Of a stretch of 46,442 nucleotides of DNA, positions 37,931 through 46,291 are shown piece by piece. The stretch spans positions 1 to 46,442 of the forward strand of contig QKED01000051.1 of the NCBI GenBank assembly GCA_003252455.1. Reading direction: 5' to 3'. Numbering within the stretch: position 1 is the stretch's first letter; every line of letters begins with the position of its first letter. The DNA comes from Gammaproteobacteria bacterium (lineage in GTDB: Bacteria > Pseudomonadota > Gammaproteobacteria > Thiohalomonadales > Thiohalomonadaceae). Made by a program: the position numbers and the translations under genes. The notes under the pieces were generated by a model, which saw only the letters and a list, made by a program, of their open reading frames with translations, had not been told where the DNA came from and ran no database searches.

Positions 37931-39027
37931 CAGCTCTTCTCCTTACTCACGATGACTGCGGTACGTAGGCCGCTCTTACCATAGCGCGCCATGCGCGCGA
38001 ACTCGTCTTGGCGGATGGGCATACTTACGCAATCACTCTCACTCTTCTCCTTCTCGTCATCCACAAAGGGGTCGTGGACATAGATGAATTTATCGTCAAA
38101 TCCCGTGACCACGACCCAGTGGGGAAACTTTTCACGATAGATGCGCCAGGAGCTGATCAAGACCAGGGGGATTGCCCCTGCGCTGAACGCCTCACGCATG
38201 GCGTCCAGCTCGATGGGCTCGTAGTGCACAGGGACGCCGTGTGCGGCGAGCTCTTCGACGAACTCCTCCTGCACCAGACGCATCACCTCTTTCTTCTCCT
38301 CGTTACGCACCGAGTCGACGAACAGGGTCCCGGTGTCGTTGACATAGACCTGCACCGCAAAGCCACGCTTGGCCGCTGCCAAGGCGAGGCCGAAGGGGCC
38401 ACAACCGCCATGCCCCGAGGTCATGAAGATGGTGGTGGACTCGCGCCAGAGACGCAGCTCTAAGTTGCGGTCGGCGATCATCTGCTTGTCGAGGCTGCAC
38501 ATGGCCATCAGCAGTGATGCGGGGCCACAGGTGAAGTCGAGGCTCTGGCGGTAGAAGGGGACGTTGGCCTGCTCGGCGTTACTCACCTTGACCAGGCGCT
38601 TCTCGAAGCGCAGCGCTTCCATGTGGTCTTCATAGTAGTCGGGGTAGACGCCGAATTGGCGATAGCCGGCCTTGGCGTAGAGGGCGATGGTATCGCTGTT
38701 ATCGCGTCGTACCTCTAGGCGCAGGGTAATGCACTCGGCTGCCACGGCCGCCTCCTCGGTGGCCTTGAGCAGCGCCCGACCCAGTCCGCGACCCTGAAAA
38801 TCCGGGTCCACAGCGAATGAGTAGAGACGCGCCAGCGAGGTCCCGCGATGAAACAGCACCAGCGCATAACCGGCCACACGGGCCGCCTCCTCGACCACCA
38901 ACATGGCGCAACGCCCACGCGTCAACAGGTGGCGAAAACTACGGCGAGAGAGGCGATCGGTGGAAAAACAGCGATTCTCGATACGCACCAGCGCATCGAT
39001 ATCCGCCGTGGCGGCGGGACGAATCAT
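37930..39027 (-). CDS. GNAT acetyltransferase fused to peptidase C39-like domain
   Basis: A 365-residue two-domain protein. Residues 1-145 are a RimI-like GNAT domain with the acetyl-CoA loop FAVDPDFQGRGLGRALL (71-87) and GYRQFGVYPDYYED. Residues 155-365 are a papain-like C39-type domain: Cys167 in QSLDFTCGPASLLMAM, His303 in FPHWVVVTGFDD, and Asp319 in YVHDPF form the triad. There is no transporter domain, so it is not a bacteriocin exporter. ATG at 39027 is taken since the GNAT fold begins there; a GTG at 39060 is open. It comes just before the RimK-like ligase, overlapping by one base. Confidence 0.9.
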   Translation of the reverse strand: MIRPAATADIDALVRIENRCFSTDRLSRRSFRHLLTRGRCAMLVVEEAARVAGYALVLFHRGTSLARLYSFAVDPDFQGRGLGRALLKATEEAAVAAECITLRLEVRRDNSDTIALYAKAGYRQFGVYPDYYEDHMEALRFEKRLVKVSNAEQANVPFYRQSLDFTCGPASLLMAMCSLDKQMIADRNLELRLWRESTTIFMTSGHGGCGPFGLALAAAKRGFAVQVYVNDTGTLFVDSVRNEEKKEVMRLVQEEFVEELAAHGVPVHYEPIELDAMREAFSAGAIPLVLISSWRIYREKFPHWVVVTGFDDKFIYVHDPFVDDEKEKSESDCVSMPIRQDEFARMARYGKSGLRTAVIVSKEKS

Positions 39028-39131
39028 GGGGGGGTAACCAGGTCGGAGGGAGGGGCGCACACCGTGGGCCCCGATGCGGCGAAATCTAGCACAAGAAATT
39101 CCCCCCTGCGAGTCGTTCTAGGCCTGCCAGA

Positions 39132-39716
39132 TCAGCTATTCGGCAGAACCCACTCTGTGAAGATGAGATAGAGCAGCGGCAACCCCATGGCGGCCAGGAA
39201 GAGCAGATAGCTGTAGCGCAAAAGCAGGTACTTGCGCTTGAGCACGCGGCCACTGCCATAGATGTCCTTGAGCATGGTCTGGTAGATCTGCTGGTCGGAC
39301 TGCAGCGCCTCGTTCATACGCGAGAGAAAATCTCGCTGCTCTAGTAACGCATAGTGGCCAAAGAAGAGCAGGTTGTGCTCGGGCGTGAGTGTACGTGCCA
39401 AGGTGCTGCGCGGTATTACCGCCAACACACCGAAGATGGCTGCCATCAACGCCAGGGCGAAGATCCCCCCGAGCATGCCGTTCCACCCCTCGCTGGCCAG
39501 GCGTCCGCCGAGAAGCGAGATGGCGATGAAGCAGGCGGCGATGAGGATGTTGGCCTTGTTGTCGGCCATCAGTGTCAGCTGCACCTGGTTCTGCTGCAGG
39601 GTGCGCAACATGTAGATGGCACTGCTGCTCGCCTTGGCATCGATGAGCAACGACTCGTGCGCCTCATGCGCTGGGCGTGCGGTGCCATCGACGGCGCGCA
39701 GTCGTTCGCTCGGCAT
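39132..39716 (-). CDS. DUF5706 membrane protein (Pycsar effector-like family)
   Basis: A 194-residue protein that resembles DUF5706. The motif ADNKANILIA near residues 51-60 opens the first membrane helix (to about 72); a second helix follows (about 81-101), then an amphipathic soluble part with LLFFGHY near 116-122 and QIYQTMLKDIYGSGRVLKRKY. A last membrane helix lies near 168-190. In Pycsar defence systems, proteins with this domain disrupt the membrane when they sense cyclic UMP or CMP. No pyrimidine cyclase gene is visible in the window, so a defence role is unproven. It starts 4 bases after the DksA-like stop. Confidence 0.8.
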   Translation of the reverse strand: MPSERLRAVDGTARPAHEAHESLLIDAKASSSAIYMLRTLQQNQVQLTLMADNKANILIAACFIAISLLGGRLASEGWNGMLGGIFALALMAAIFGVLAVIPRSTLARTLTPEHNLLFFGHYALLEQRDFLSRMNEALQSDQQIYQTMLKDIYGSGRVLKRKYLLLRYSYLLFLAAMGLPLLYLIFTEWVLPNS

Positions 39717-39720
39717 CGAG

Positions 39721-40098
39721 TCACTCCTTGTGCTGTGCTTCCCACGCGGCCTGGTGGGTGATGCAACGGGTCGCCTGTGGGTAGGCCTGCAACCGGGCGA
39801 ACGGGATCGGTTCGTCGCAGTCGCAGCAGTAGCCGTAGTGGCCCTCGGCTAGACGCCCGAGGGCGGCCTCGACCTCGCGCAGCTCAAGGATGTGGGTGCG
39901 CACCACGGAGACGTTGATCTCCGCCAGGCTCTCGACCACGGACTCCTCACCCGGTTCGTGCACCTTGTCGGCCAGTTCGGAGTAGCGCTCGGCGTCCACA
40001 CGCAGCAGTTCATCACGGATCTCGCTGCGCAGGTCGCTGCGCATCTGTTCCAGCTGCTCGCCGAGGCCGGCCAGCTCTTCGGGGGTGAAATCGCTCAT
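39721..40098 (-). CDS. DksA/TraR-family zinc finger protein
   Basis: A 125-residue protein with a long coiled-coil helical hairpin (about 5-85) and a zinc finger: Cys91 and Cys94 in YCCDCDEP and Cys112 with His115 in RCITHQ. The fourth ligand is His in place of Cys. The pattern fits the DksA-like group that binds the RNA polymerase secondary channel, but it is shorter than DksA (151 residues) and may have other or weaker activity. The next gene (DUF5706) starts four bases after its stop. GAGAAGCG precedes ATG at 40098. Confidence 0.85.
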   Translation of the reverse strand: MSDFTPEELAGLGEQLEQMRSDLRSEIRDELLRVDAERYSELADKVHEPGEESVVESLAEINVSVVRTHILELREVEAALGRLAEGHYGYCCDCDEPIPFARLQAYPQATRCITHQAAWEAQHKE

Positions 40099-40289
40099 CG
40101 CTTCTCTCTTGGTTGGGGTGGGTAGGTGGCCCTAGGCGGCGCATTGTGCCACAGCTCCACGGGGGGCGTTAATGCAGCAGGGCGCATTCCAGGACAATGG
40201 ACTCTCTGCATCGTGGCCATAAGCAGGATCGATTGAGGCCAGCAGGGGGTCGAACACAAAGGCGGGATAGAGGTGACTCTCGACGCGAA

Positions 40290-40730
40290 TCAGTAGCCTG
40301 CGGTATTCCCGTCGACCCAGCGCTCGCCATCGGCCAGATGCTCCTTCTTCCAGAACGGCGCACGCGATTTGAGCGCCTCCATCAGCGCACGGCACGCCTC
40401 GAACGCCTCGCGCCGGTGGCGACTCCAGGCGGCGACCAGCACGATGGGTTCCCCTGGTTCGATGGCACCAACCCGATGGATCACCAACTGATCGAGCAGC
40501 TCCCAGCGCCCCGCGGCCTCGGTGCAGATACGTCCGAGTTCACGCTCGGTCATACCCGGGTAGTGCTCCAAGGTCATGCCGTGCACCTCGTCACCGAGGT
40601 TGAGGTCGCGCAGGGAGCCGACGAAGGTGGCGCAGGCGCCGAACTGCCCGGTGAGGCCGACCTGGGCCTGCTCATGCGCAGCCAGTTCGCCCCAGGGGTC
40701 GAAGGGGGTGTCGCGCAGCTCGATACGCAC
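40290..40730 (-). CDS. moaE: Molybdopterin synthase catalytic subunit MoaE
   Basis: The large subunit of molybdopterin synthase, which moves sulfur from MoaD to precursor Z (cyclic pyranopterin monophosphate). The 146-residue protein shows ATFVGSLRD, LEHYPGMTERELGRI, VIHRVGAIEPGE and, with the active-site lysines, KSRAPFWKKEHL near the C-terminus. It begins with GTG at 40730, three bases after the moaD stop, which fits coupled translation. It is the last gene of the minus-strand moaDE unit. The 191 bases to the DksA-like gene have nothing I can name. Confidence 0.95.
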   Translation of the reverse strand: MRIELRDTPFDPWGELAAHEQAQVGLTGQFGACATFVGSLRDLNLGDEVHGMTLEHYPGMTERELGRICTEAAGRWELLDQLVIHRVGAIEPGEPIVLVAAWSRHRREAFEACRALMEALKSRAPFWKKEHLADGERWVDGNTAGY

Positions 40731-40732
40731 CC

Positions 40733-40966
40733 TCAGCCCCCGGTCACCGGAGGGAAGAAGCCCACCTCATCACCGGGCTTCACGGGGCAGTTACGGTCGC
40801 AATACTCCAGGTTGATCGATACGAGGATGTTGGGCGGCATGGGCTTGCCACCCGTGGCCTGGAGCCAGATGTCCGCCGCCGTGGCCACCTCACCGATCTC
40901 GACGGTGGCGCCGTCGCAGCCGAGCTGTTCTTTGAGACTGGCAAAGAATTTGACCGTCACCGACAT
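40733..40966 (-). CDS. moaD: Molybdopterin synthase sulfur carrier subunit MoaD
   Basis: The small ubiquitin-like subunit of molybdopterin synthase. The 77-residue protein ends in the needed Gly-Gly (PPVTGG), which is adenylated and converted to a thiocarboxylate. The fold is marked by VTVKFFASLKEQLG at the start and PGDEVGFFPPV near the end. ATG at 40966 has GAGGGGG upstream; GTG at 40975 is less well placed. It is divergent from moaC over 79 bases. Confidence 0.93.
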   Translation of the reverse strand: MSVTVKFFASLKEQLGCDGATVEIGEVATAADIWLQATGGKPMPPNILVSINLEYCDRNCPVKPGDEVGFFPPVTGG

Positions 40967-41045
40967 AGCGACCACCCCCTCATTGTTGTTCTGATGTGAT
41001 TGGCCAGCCTATCATGAAGCCCCCTCACAACCAATCGGCGGTCCT

Positions 41046-41528
41046 ATGAGCGAGTTGACCCACTTTAATCAGGCCGGTGAGGCGCACATGGTCGATGTGG
41101 GTGACAAGGCCGTGACCCAGCGCACCGCCGTGGCCGAGGGGTGGATCGCCATGCATTCGCAGACCCTCGCCCTGATCGCCGACGGCGGACACAAGAAGGG
41201 CGACGTGCTCGGTATCGCCCGCGTGGCGGCGATCATGGGGGCCAAGCGCACCAGCGACCTGATCCCACTCTGCCACCCCCTCCCACTGACCCACGTCAAT
41301 GTGGAGTTCCGCCTGGAGCCCTCACCGCCCAGGGTGCACTGCGTGGTCACCGCACGCACCCATGGCCAGACCGGGGTGGAGATGGAGGCACTGACCGCCG
41401 TGCAGGTGGGTCTGCTCACCCTCTACGATATGTGTAAGGCGGTGGACAAGGGCATGGTGATGCAGGATGTGCGGCTGGTCGAGAAGCGGGGGGGCAAATC
41501 CGGTCACTGGCGGCGGCAGCCGGAGTGA
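41046..41528 (+). CDS. moaC: Cyclic pyranopterin monophosphate synthase MoaC
   Basis: With MoaA, converts GTP into cyclic pyranopterin monophosphate, the first step of molybdenum cofactor synthesis. The 160-residue protein has [47 protein letters not shown] and the catalytic region [26 protein letters not shown], all as in the family. It is divergent from moaDE; no moaA or moaB is in the window. A hairpin follows at 41561-41594, before the convergent rfbB. Confidence 0.96.
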   Translation: MSELTHFNQAGEAHMVDVGDKAVTQRTAVAEGWIAMHSQTLALIADGGHKKGDVLGIARVAAIMGAKRTSDLIPLCHPLPLTHVNVEFRLEPSPPRVHCVVTARTHGQTGVEMEALTAVQVGLLTLYDMCKAVDKGMVMQDVRLVEKRGGKSGHWRRQPE

Positions 41529-41560
41529 ACCGTCCCACCGCCAACCCCACGCGGACAAAC

Positions 41561-41594
41561 GCCCGTGAGCGCCATTCACCGCCGCTTCACGGGC
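41561..41594. terminator. Hairpin between convergent moaC and rfbB
   Basis: GCCCGTGAGCG (41561-41571) pairs with CGCTTCACGGGC (41583-41594) with one bulged T and an 11-base loop. Directly after it on the plus strand, GGGC-ACCA-GCCC (41591-41602) is followed by GGTTTT, so moaC transcription may end here. Confidence 0.45.
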
Positions 41595-41637
41595 ACCAGC
41601 CCGGTTTTCCGCTGCTTACCCAGGCCGAGGTCGGTAC

Positions 41638-42765
41638 TTAGAGCCCGAGCAGGCCCCGGCTGTCGCCGTAGTTGGCGTCGATCCAGTCACGATAGCTGCC
41701 GTCCATCACCTGACGCCACCACGCCTCGTTGTCGAAGTACCAGTCGAGGGTACGCTGGATGCCGGTCTCGAAGCTCTCCACCGGTTTGTAGCCGAGCTCC
41801 TCGTTGCTGCGCGTGGGGTCGATGGCGTAGCGCCAGTCGTGACCGGCGCGGTCCTTCACGTAGGTGATCAGTGACTCGGCGTTGCGGCCTTGGTTGATCG
41901 GTGTGTTGGGGAAGCGCGCGGCCAGCTCTGGATTCGCGGCCAAGCGCTTGTCCACCTCACGGCAGAGCAGCGTGACGATGTCGATGTTGGTCCACTCGTT
42001 GATGCCGCCGATGTTGTAGCACTCGCCACGGCGCCCCTTCTCCATCACCAGGTCGATGCCGCGGCAGTGGTCCTCGACGTACAACCAGTCACGGATGTTC
42101 TTGCCGTCACCATAGATGGGCAGGTTCTTGCCCTCCAGGATGTGGATGAACATCAGCGGGATGAGCTTCTCCGGGAACTGGTAGGGGCCATAGTTGTTGG
42201 AGCAGTTGCTGATGGTGGTGGGCAGGCCGTAGGTGTGGTGGTAGGCACGCACCAGGTGGTCGCTCGACGCCTTGCTCGCCGCGTAGGGGGAGTTGGGGGC
42301 GTAGGGGGTGGTCTCGGTGAAGGGCGGATCGTTCGGCCCCAGGGTGCCGTAGACCTCGTCGGTCGAGACGTGATGGAAGAGGAACTCCTTCGGCGCGCCC
42401 TCCTCGCCCCCCAGCCAGTAGCCCTTGGCCGCCTTGAGCAGGCTATGGGTGCCGGTGATGTTGGTCTGGATGAAGGCGTCGGGGCCGGTGATGGAGCGAT
42501 CGACGTGGGACTCGGCGGCGAAGTGCACGATATGGTCGATACGCTCCTCACGCAGTAACTGCTCGATGAGCGGGGTGTCGCAGATGTCGCCATGCACGAA
42601 GCGGTAGTTGGCACTCTCGGCGATCCCGGCCAGACTGGCGAGGTTGCCTGCGTAGGTCAGCGCGTCGAGGCAGACAACGCGGTCCTCGGGGTATTTCGCC
42701 AGCCAATAGTGGACGAAGTTGCTGCCGATAAAGCCGGCACCGCCGGTGATCAAAACACTACGCAT
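41638..42765 (-). CDS. rfbB: dTDP-glucose 4,6-dehydratase
   Basis: Second enzyme of dTDP-L-rhamnose synthesis, an NAD-dependent extended SDR of 375 residues. It shows the nucleotide-binding GGAGFIGSNFVHYW, the catalytic YAASKASSDHL and the VSTDEVYGTL motif. Its start overlaps the end of rfbD by 8 bases, and it is the last gene of the minus-strand cluster rfbC-rfbD-rfbB. The first enzyme, RfbA (glucose-1-phosphate thymidylyltransferase), is not encoded in this window. Confidence 0.96.
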   Translation of the reverse strand: MRSVLITGGAGFIGSNFVHYWLAKYPEDRVVCLDALTYAGNLASLAGIAESANYRFVHGDICDTPLIEQLLREERIDHIVHFAAESHVDRSITGPDAFIQTNITGTHSLLKAAKGYWLGGEEGAPKEFLFHHVSTDEVYGTLGPNDPPFTETTPYAPNSPYAASKASSDHLVRAYHHTYGLPTTISNCSNNYGPYQFPEKLIPLMFIHILEGKNLPIYGDGKNIRDWLYVEDHCRGIDLVMEKGRRGECYNIGGINEWTNIDIVTLLCREVDKRLAANPELAARFPNTPINQGRNAESLITYVKDRAGHDWRYAIDPTRSNEELGYKPVESFETGIQRTLDWYFDNEAWWRQVMDGSYRDWIDANYGDSRGLLGL

Positions 42766-43624
42766 CTGCCAATTCCTGCATCATCTGTTTAAGGGTGGCG
42801 CGCCAGTGGCGGCCTTCGAGGTCCAGTTCGCGCCAGGTGTGGCGCTTGTCCATCACGCTGTAGGGGGGGCGCTTGGCGGGGGTCGGGTAGTCGCTCGTGG
42901 CGATAGCCGCGATGGGCTTGGGGGTGTCGAGCAGCTTAAGCTCCAGACCGATCTCCTGGATCGCCACGGCGAAGTCGTACCAACTGGCCACACCCGCGTC
43001 GCTCCAGTGGTGGGTGCCGCTGACGCCCCGTGCGGCCCCGGCCCAGCACGCCTCGGCCAAGGTCGCAGCCCAGGTGGGGGTGCCCACCTGGTCCGCGACG
43101 ATGCCGAGGCGCGGACGCTCGCGCACCAGGCGCAAGATCGACTTGACGAAGTTGGCCCCGTGCGCGGAGTAGAGCCAGGAGGTGCGCAGGATCAGCGCCT
43201 CGGGGCCGTACTGCTCACGCACCGCCCACTCCCCTTCGAGCTTGGTCTGGCCATAGACGCCGAGCGGTGCAGTGGCATCCCCCGGCAGATAGGGGGAGGA
43301 CTTGCGCCCATCGAAGACGAAGTCGGTGGAGATGTGGATCAACTGCGCCCCCACCGCCTTGGCCGCGGCGGCGATGTGACCCGCGCCAGCGGCATTGATG
43401 GCACGGGCGTTATCCACATCACTCTCGGCCTTGTCCACGGCAGTGTAGGCGGCACCGTTGATGACCAGACTCGGGCGCTGCACCTGCATGAGCGCGGCGA
43501 CGGCGTCGGCGTCGGTGATGTCGAGCCGGTCGCGGTCGAGTAGCAACAGCTCGGCCCCGGCGGGGGCGCTGCGCGCGAGCTCATAGCCCAATTGGCCATT
43601 GGCCCCGGTAATGAGCACCTTCAT
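42758..43624 (-). CDS. rfbD: dTDP-4-dehydrorhamnose reductase
   Basis: Last enzyme of dTDP-L-rhamnose synthesis. The 288-residue SDR has the nucleotide-binding ITGANGQLGYELA, VINGAAYTAVDKAE, STDFVFDG, and the catalytic YGQTKLEGE. It overlaps rfbC at the start by 4 bases (ATGA) and rfbB at the end by 8 bases, so the three genes are translated together. The nucleotide sugar is used for surface glycans such as O-antigen or exopolysaccharide. Confidence 0.96.
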   Translation of the reverse strand: MKVLITGANGQLGYELARSAPAGAELLLLDRDRLDITDADAVAALMQVQRPSLVINGAAYTAVDKAESDVDNARAINAAGAGHIAAAAKAVGAQLIHISTDFVFDGRKSSPYLPGDATAPLGVYGQTKLEGEWAVREQYGPEALILRTSWLYSAHGANFVKSILRLVRERPRLGIVADQVGTPTWAATLAEACWAGAARGVSGTHHWSDAGVASWYDFAVAIQEIGLELKLLDTPKPIAAIATSDYPTPAKRPPYSVMDKRHTWRELDLEGRHWRATLKQMMQELADA

Positions 43625-44169
43625 GCGAACTTCTCCGCCTCGGCAAAGGGTTTACCGGCCTTGTCCTTACCGGAGAGCTGGGTCTCGACCCCAGCGACCA
43701 GCGGCCACTCGATGCCGACAGTAGGGTCGTTCCAGAGCAGGGAGTGCTCGTCTTCGGGGTGGTAGAAGTCGGTACATTTGTAGAGGAAGTCGGCCCGCTC
43801 ACTCATGACGTAGAAGCCGTGGGCGAAGCCGGGCGGGACCCAAAACATGCGTCTGTTCTCTTCGGAGAGTTCGACCCCGACCCACTGGCCGAAGGTGGGT
43901 GAAGAGACACGCATGTCCACCGCCACGTCGAACACCTTACCCGTCACCACGCGCACCAGCTTGCCTTGCGGGTGGTTACGCTGGTAGTGCAGACCGCGCA
44001 GGATGCCTTGGGCCGAGCGGCTGTGGTTGTCCTGCACGAAGTTGAGGTCGAGCCCGAGATCGCGGAACTTACGCGCCTCCCAACTCTCCATGAAAAAGCC
44101 CCGTTCGTCGCCGAACACGGCAGGCTCCAGGATCTTCAGATCCGGGATGTCTGTCTCAATGACCTTCAT
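43621..44169 (-). CDS. rfbC: dTDP-4-dehydrorhamnose 3,5-epimerase
   Basis: Third enzyme of dTDP-L-rhamnose synthesis, a cupin-fold epimerase of 182 residues. Motifs include EPAVFGDERGFFMESW, QDNHSRSAQGILRGLHYQ with the catalytic His, VDMRVSSPTFGQWVG and PPGFAHGFYVMSE. It begins with ATG at 44169 and leads the rfbC-rfbD-rfbB unit. The 97 bases upstream contain an AT-rich ATTATTAA stretch near 44224, which may belong to its promoter. Confidence 0.96.
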   Translation of the reverse strand: MKVIETDIPDLKILEPAVFGDERGFFMESWEARKFRDLGLDLNFVQDNHSRSAQGILRGLHYQRNHPQGKLVRVVTGKVFDVAVDMRVSSPTFGQWVGVELSEENRRMFWVPPGFAHGFYVMSERADFLYKCTDFYHPEDEHSLLWNDPTVGIEWPLVAGVETQLSGKDKAGKPFAEAEKFA

Positions 44170-44266
44170 CTACTTCCCCTCGAAATAGTCGCACCCAACC
44201 AACGGGCGAAAAGAATAGCGCGCTATTATTAACCAGATATGCACCGAAGGCACATCCGCGTGTGAC

Positions 44267-46291
44267 TCAGGCGACACCCGATGGCTTTACCTGCGCATTC
44301 TCTGCCTCGCTGTAGCGTGCCCGCCTGCCAGCACACCACTCGGCGACACGCGCCTGCCCTTCACGCAGCTGGTCCAGCTCTAACCGTTCGGGTAGAAACC
44401 GTTGTCGATAGTGCAGTGGCAACAGCGACCGCAGCCCCTCCAAACCGTAGTACCCAGGCTGTTCACGTTCGATGCGCGCCCACCAGCGCCCCAAGGTCTC
44501 GCCCGGCAGGCGTACCAAGCCGTCGGCTTGAAGCTGCTCGATCACCGGTGTGAGCAGCGCCATACTCTCCGCCCCAGGGCTGACGCCGCTCGCCGTGGTG
44601 ACGTCGCGCTGCGCACGACGCTGGCGTAACAAGCGCCATGCGAGCAACAGCCCGAGGGGAAGCAGCCACCAGAGCCAGGCGCTACGCCCACCTTCCTCCC
44701 CACTACTCTGACCAAAGCGGGTAAAGCGCTCGCCTAGGTAGCTGAACAGGTCCCAGAGCGGCTGTAGCCAGGGGTCGCGCGACGCCTCATAGTCGAGCCA
44801 GACGCTCGGCGTGGTATCCAGGGTGTGCCACGCACCCTCGGCCCAGTACTCACTCCAGGCATGGGCGTGGCGCGCACGCACGATGTAACTCCCCTCCAGG
44901 GCGCTCTCCTCCTGCACTGCATAACCCACGGCATAGCGCGCGGGAATGCCGAGCTGGCGCAGCAGCAGCGTGGTGGCGGTGGCATAGTACTCACAGTGTC
45001 CGGCGCGACGCTCAAAGAGGAAGTATGCCAACGGCTCACGCCCCTCTGGCGTCTGCAGGTCGAGGGTGTAGTGATAGTCAGTGGCGAAGAGGAAGGCGAT
45101 GCGGGTCGCCTGCTGAACCGGAGTGAGGCCCGCAAGCTGCTGTTCACGCACGAAGCGCTCCAGCGTCGGCTGCAACACCTCTGGCCGGTCGAGGTCGCTC
45201 GCTTGCGGCGGACTAGCGTAGGCCGTGCGCGGCGTATAGCTCACCCCGTAGTCGATCAGCGCCGGCCCCTGCTCTGCGCGTAGGGCGCCGAGGCGGTTGT
45301 GTTCAAGCACACCGACCGGGAGATTACGCAGTGTTTGCGCCCCACTCGGCGCGGGCAGGAGTACACGATCACTGCCCATGCGCGCCGTGATCACCAGGTT
45401 GTGGTCGGCCACGACCGGCGGCGGTTCACGCTCGACCCGCCAGCTCATGCCATCGCCGTAGGGGATGAGTAGATTGAATTGCGGGCCGTCTGCCACCCAG
45501 TTTCCGTCACGATAAAGGGTGTAGCTACTCCTGCGCAGGAGCAGCCCTTGGGCGGCCAGGTCACCCTCCCCCCTCACCCGGTAACGGATCGCCCCGGAGA
45601 GCTTCAACTCCCCCACTTCACCGATGCGCGTCGTGCTGTGGTAGGGGTCCATAGAACTCGTGAAGTAGTCACTGAGCCAGGCCACCACCGCCTCCTCCAA
45701 GTGGGCGTGGAGTCGCACAATACCGAGTTGCCCCAGGTAGCCGAGTGCGGCCGCCAGGCACAGCAACGGCAGTGCCGTGCGACGGTGGCGGGCCAGGCCA
45801 CCGAGACCCCAAAGGATCCAGCCGAGGAGCAAGACAGCGCCGACCCAGTAGGCGAGCCCTTGTGCCGCAGAGACCGAGGCCGCCAACAGACAGAGGGCGA
45901 TATAAGGGAGATAGAGGTCGAGACGTCGTCCGTCGTCACCCCGGCGACGCAGGCTATAGAAGAGCGTACTCAGCGGGAGCGCTGGCAACCCGGCAAGGAA
46001 CTGGGCAAACAGCAGTGGCGCGAGGATCAGTGGACCCCACTCCAAGAGGGTGAAGACGAGGCGCGTAGCGGCACCATTGAGATAGAGGTAGATCGCCGCA
46101 CCGACCAGCAACAGGGTGCTCAGGTCGGCGATACGATGCAACTCGCTACGCTCGAACTGCCACTGCCAGCGACTGCGCTGCGCGAGTTCGAAGAGCCCGG
46201 CCAAGGCCAATGCGGGCACCAGCAGAGTGGCATGCCAGCCCCAGAAGAGTAGTGCCAACGAGAGCAGGCCGGGCAGACGGGCCAGAGGCAT
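44267..46291 (-). CDS. TgpA-type transglutaminase membrane protein (DUF3488 domain)
   Basis: A 674-residue inner-membrane protein. Residues 1-200 hold about six membrane segments of the DUF3488 type (for example LSLALLFWGWHATLLVPALALAG-like helices). A periplasmic part follows with a transglutaminase core near residues 425-500: Cys in RRAGHCEYYATATTLL (about 429), His in ARHAHAWSEYW and Asp in LDTTPS. Another helix near 560-580 (LWWLLPLGLLLAWRLL) and a cytosolic DUF4129-like tail end it. Pseudomonas TgpA is an essential relative of unclear substrate. Start ATG at 46291 overlaps the upstream gene (TAATG). Confidence 0.92.
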   Translation of the reverse strand: MPLARLPGLLSLALLFWGWHATLLVPALALAGLFELAQRSRWQWQFERSELHRIADLSTLLLVGAAIYLYLNGAATRLVFTLLEWGPLILAPLLFAQFLAGLPALPLSTLFYSLRRRGDDGRRLDLYLPYIALCLLAASVSAAQGLAYWVGAVLLLGWILWGLGGLARHRRTALPLLCLAAALGYLGQLGIVRLHAHLEEAVVAWLSDYFTSSMDPYHSTTRIGEVGELKLSGAIRYRVRGEGDLAAQGLLLRRSSYTLYRDGNWVADGPQFNLLIPYGDGMSWRVEREPPPVVADHNLVITARMGSDRVLLPAPSGAQTLRNLPVGVLEHNRLGALRAEQGPALIDYGVSYTPRTAYASPPQASDLDRPEVLQPTLERFVREQQLAGLTPVQQATRIAFLFATDYHYTLDLQTPEGREPLAYFLFERRAGHCEYYATATTLLLRQLGIPARYAVGYAVQEESALEGSYIVRARHAHAWSEYWAEGAWHTLDTTPSVWLDYEASRDPWLQPLWDLFSYLGERFTRFGQSSGEEGGRSAWLWWLLPLGLLLAWRLLRQRRAQRDVTTASGVSPGAESMALLTPVIEQLQADGLVRLPGETLGRWWARIEREQPGYYGLEGLRSLLPLHYRQRFLPERLELDQLREGQARVAEWCAGRRARYSEAENAQVKPSGVA

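Noticed and set aside
37930-39027. Bacteriocin ABC exporter peptidase (C39)
   Set aside because: The C39-like domain is fused to a GNAT domain with no membrane or ATPase part, and no double-glycine leader peptide gene is nearby.
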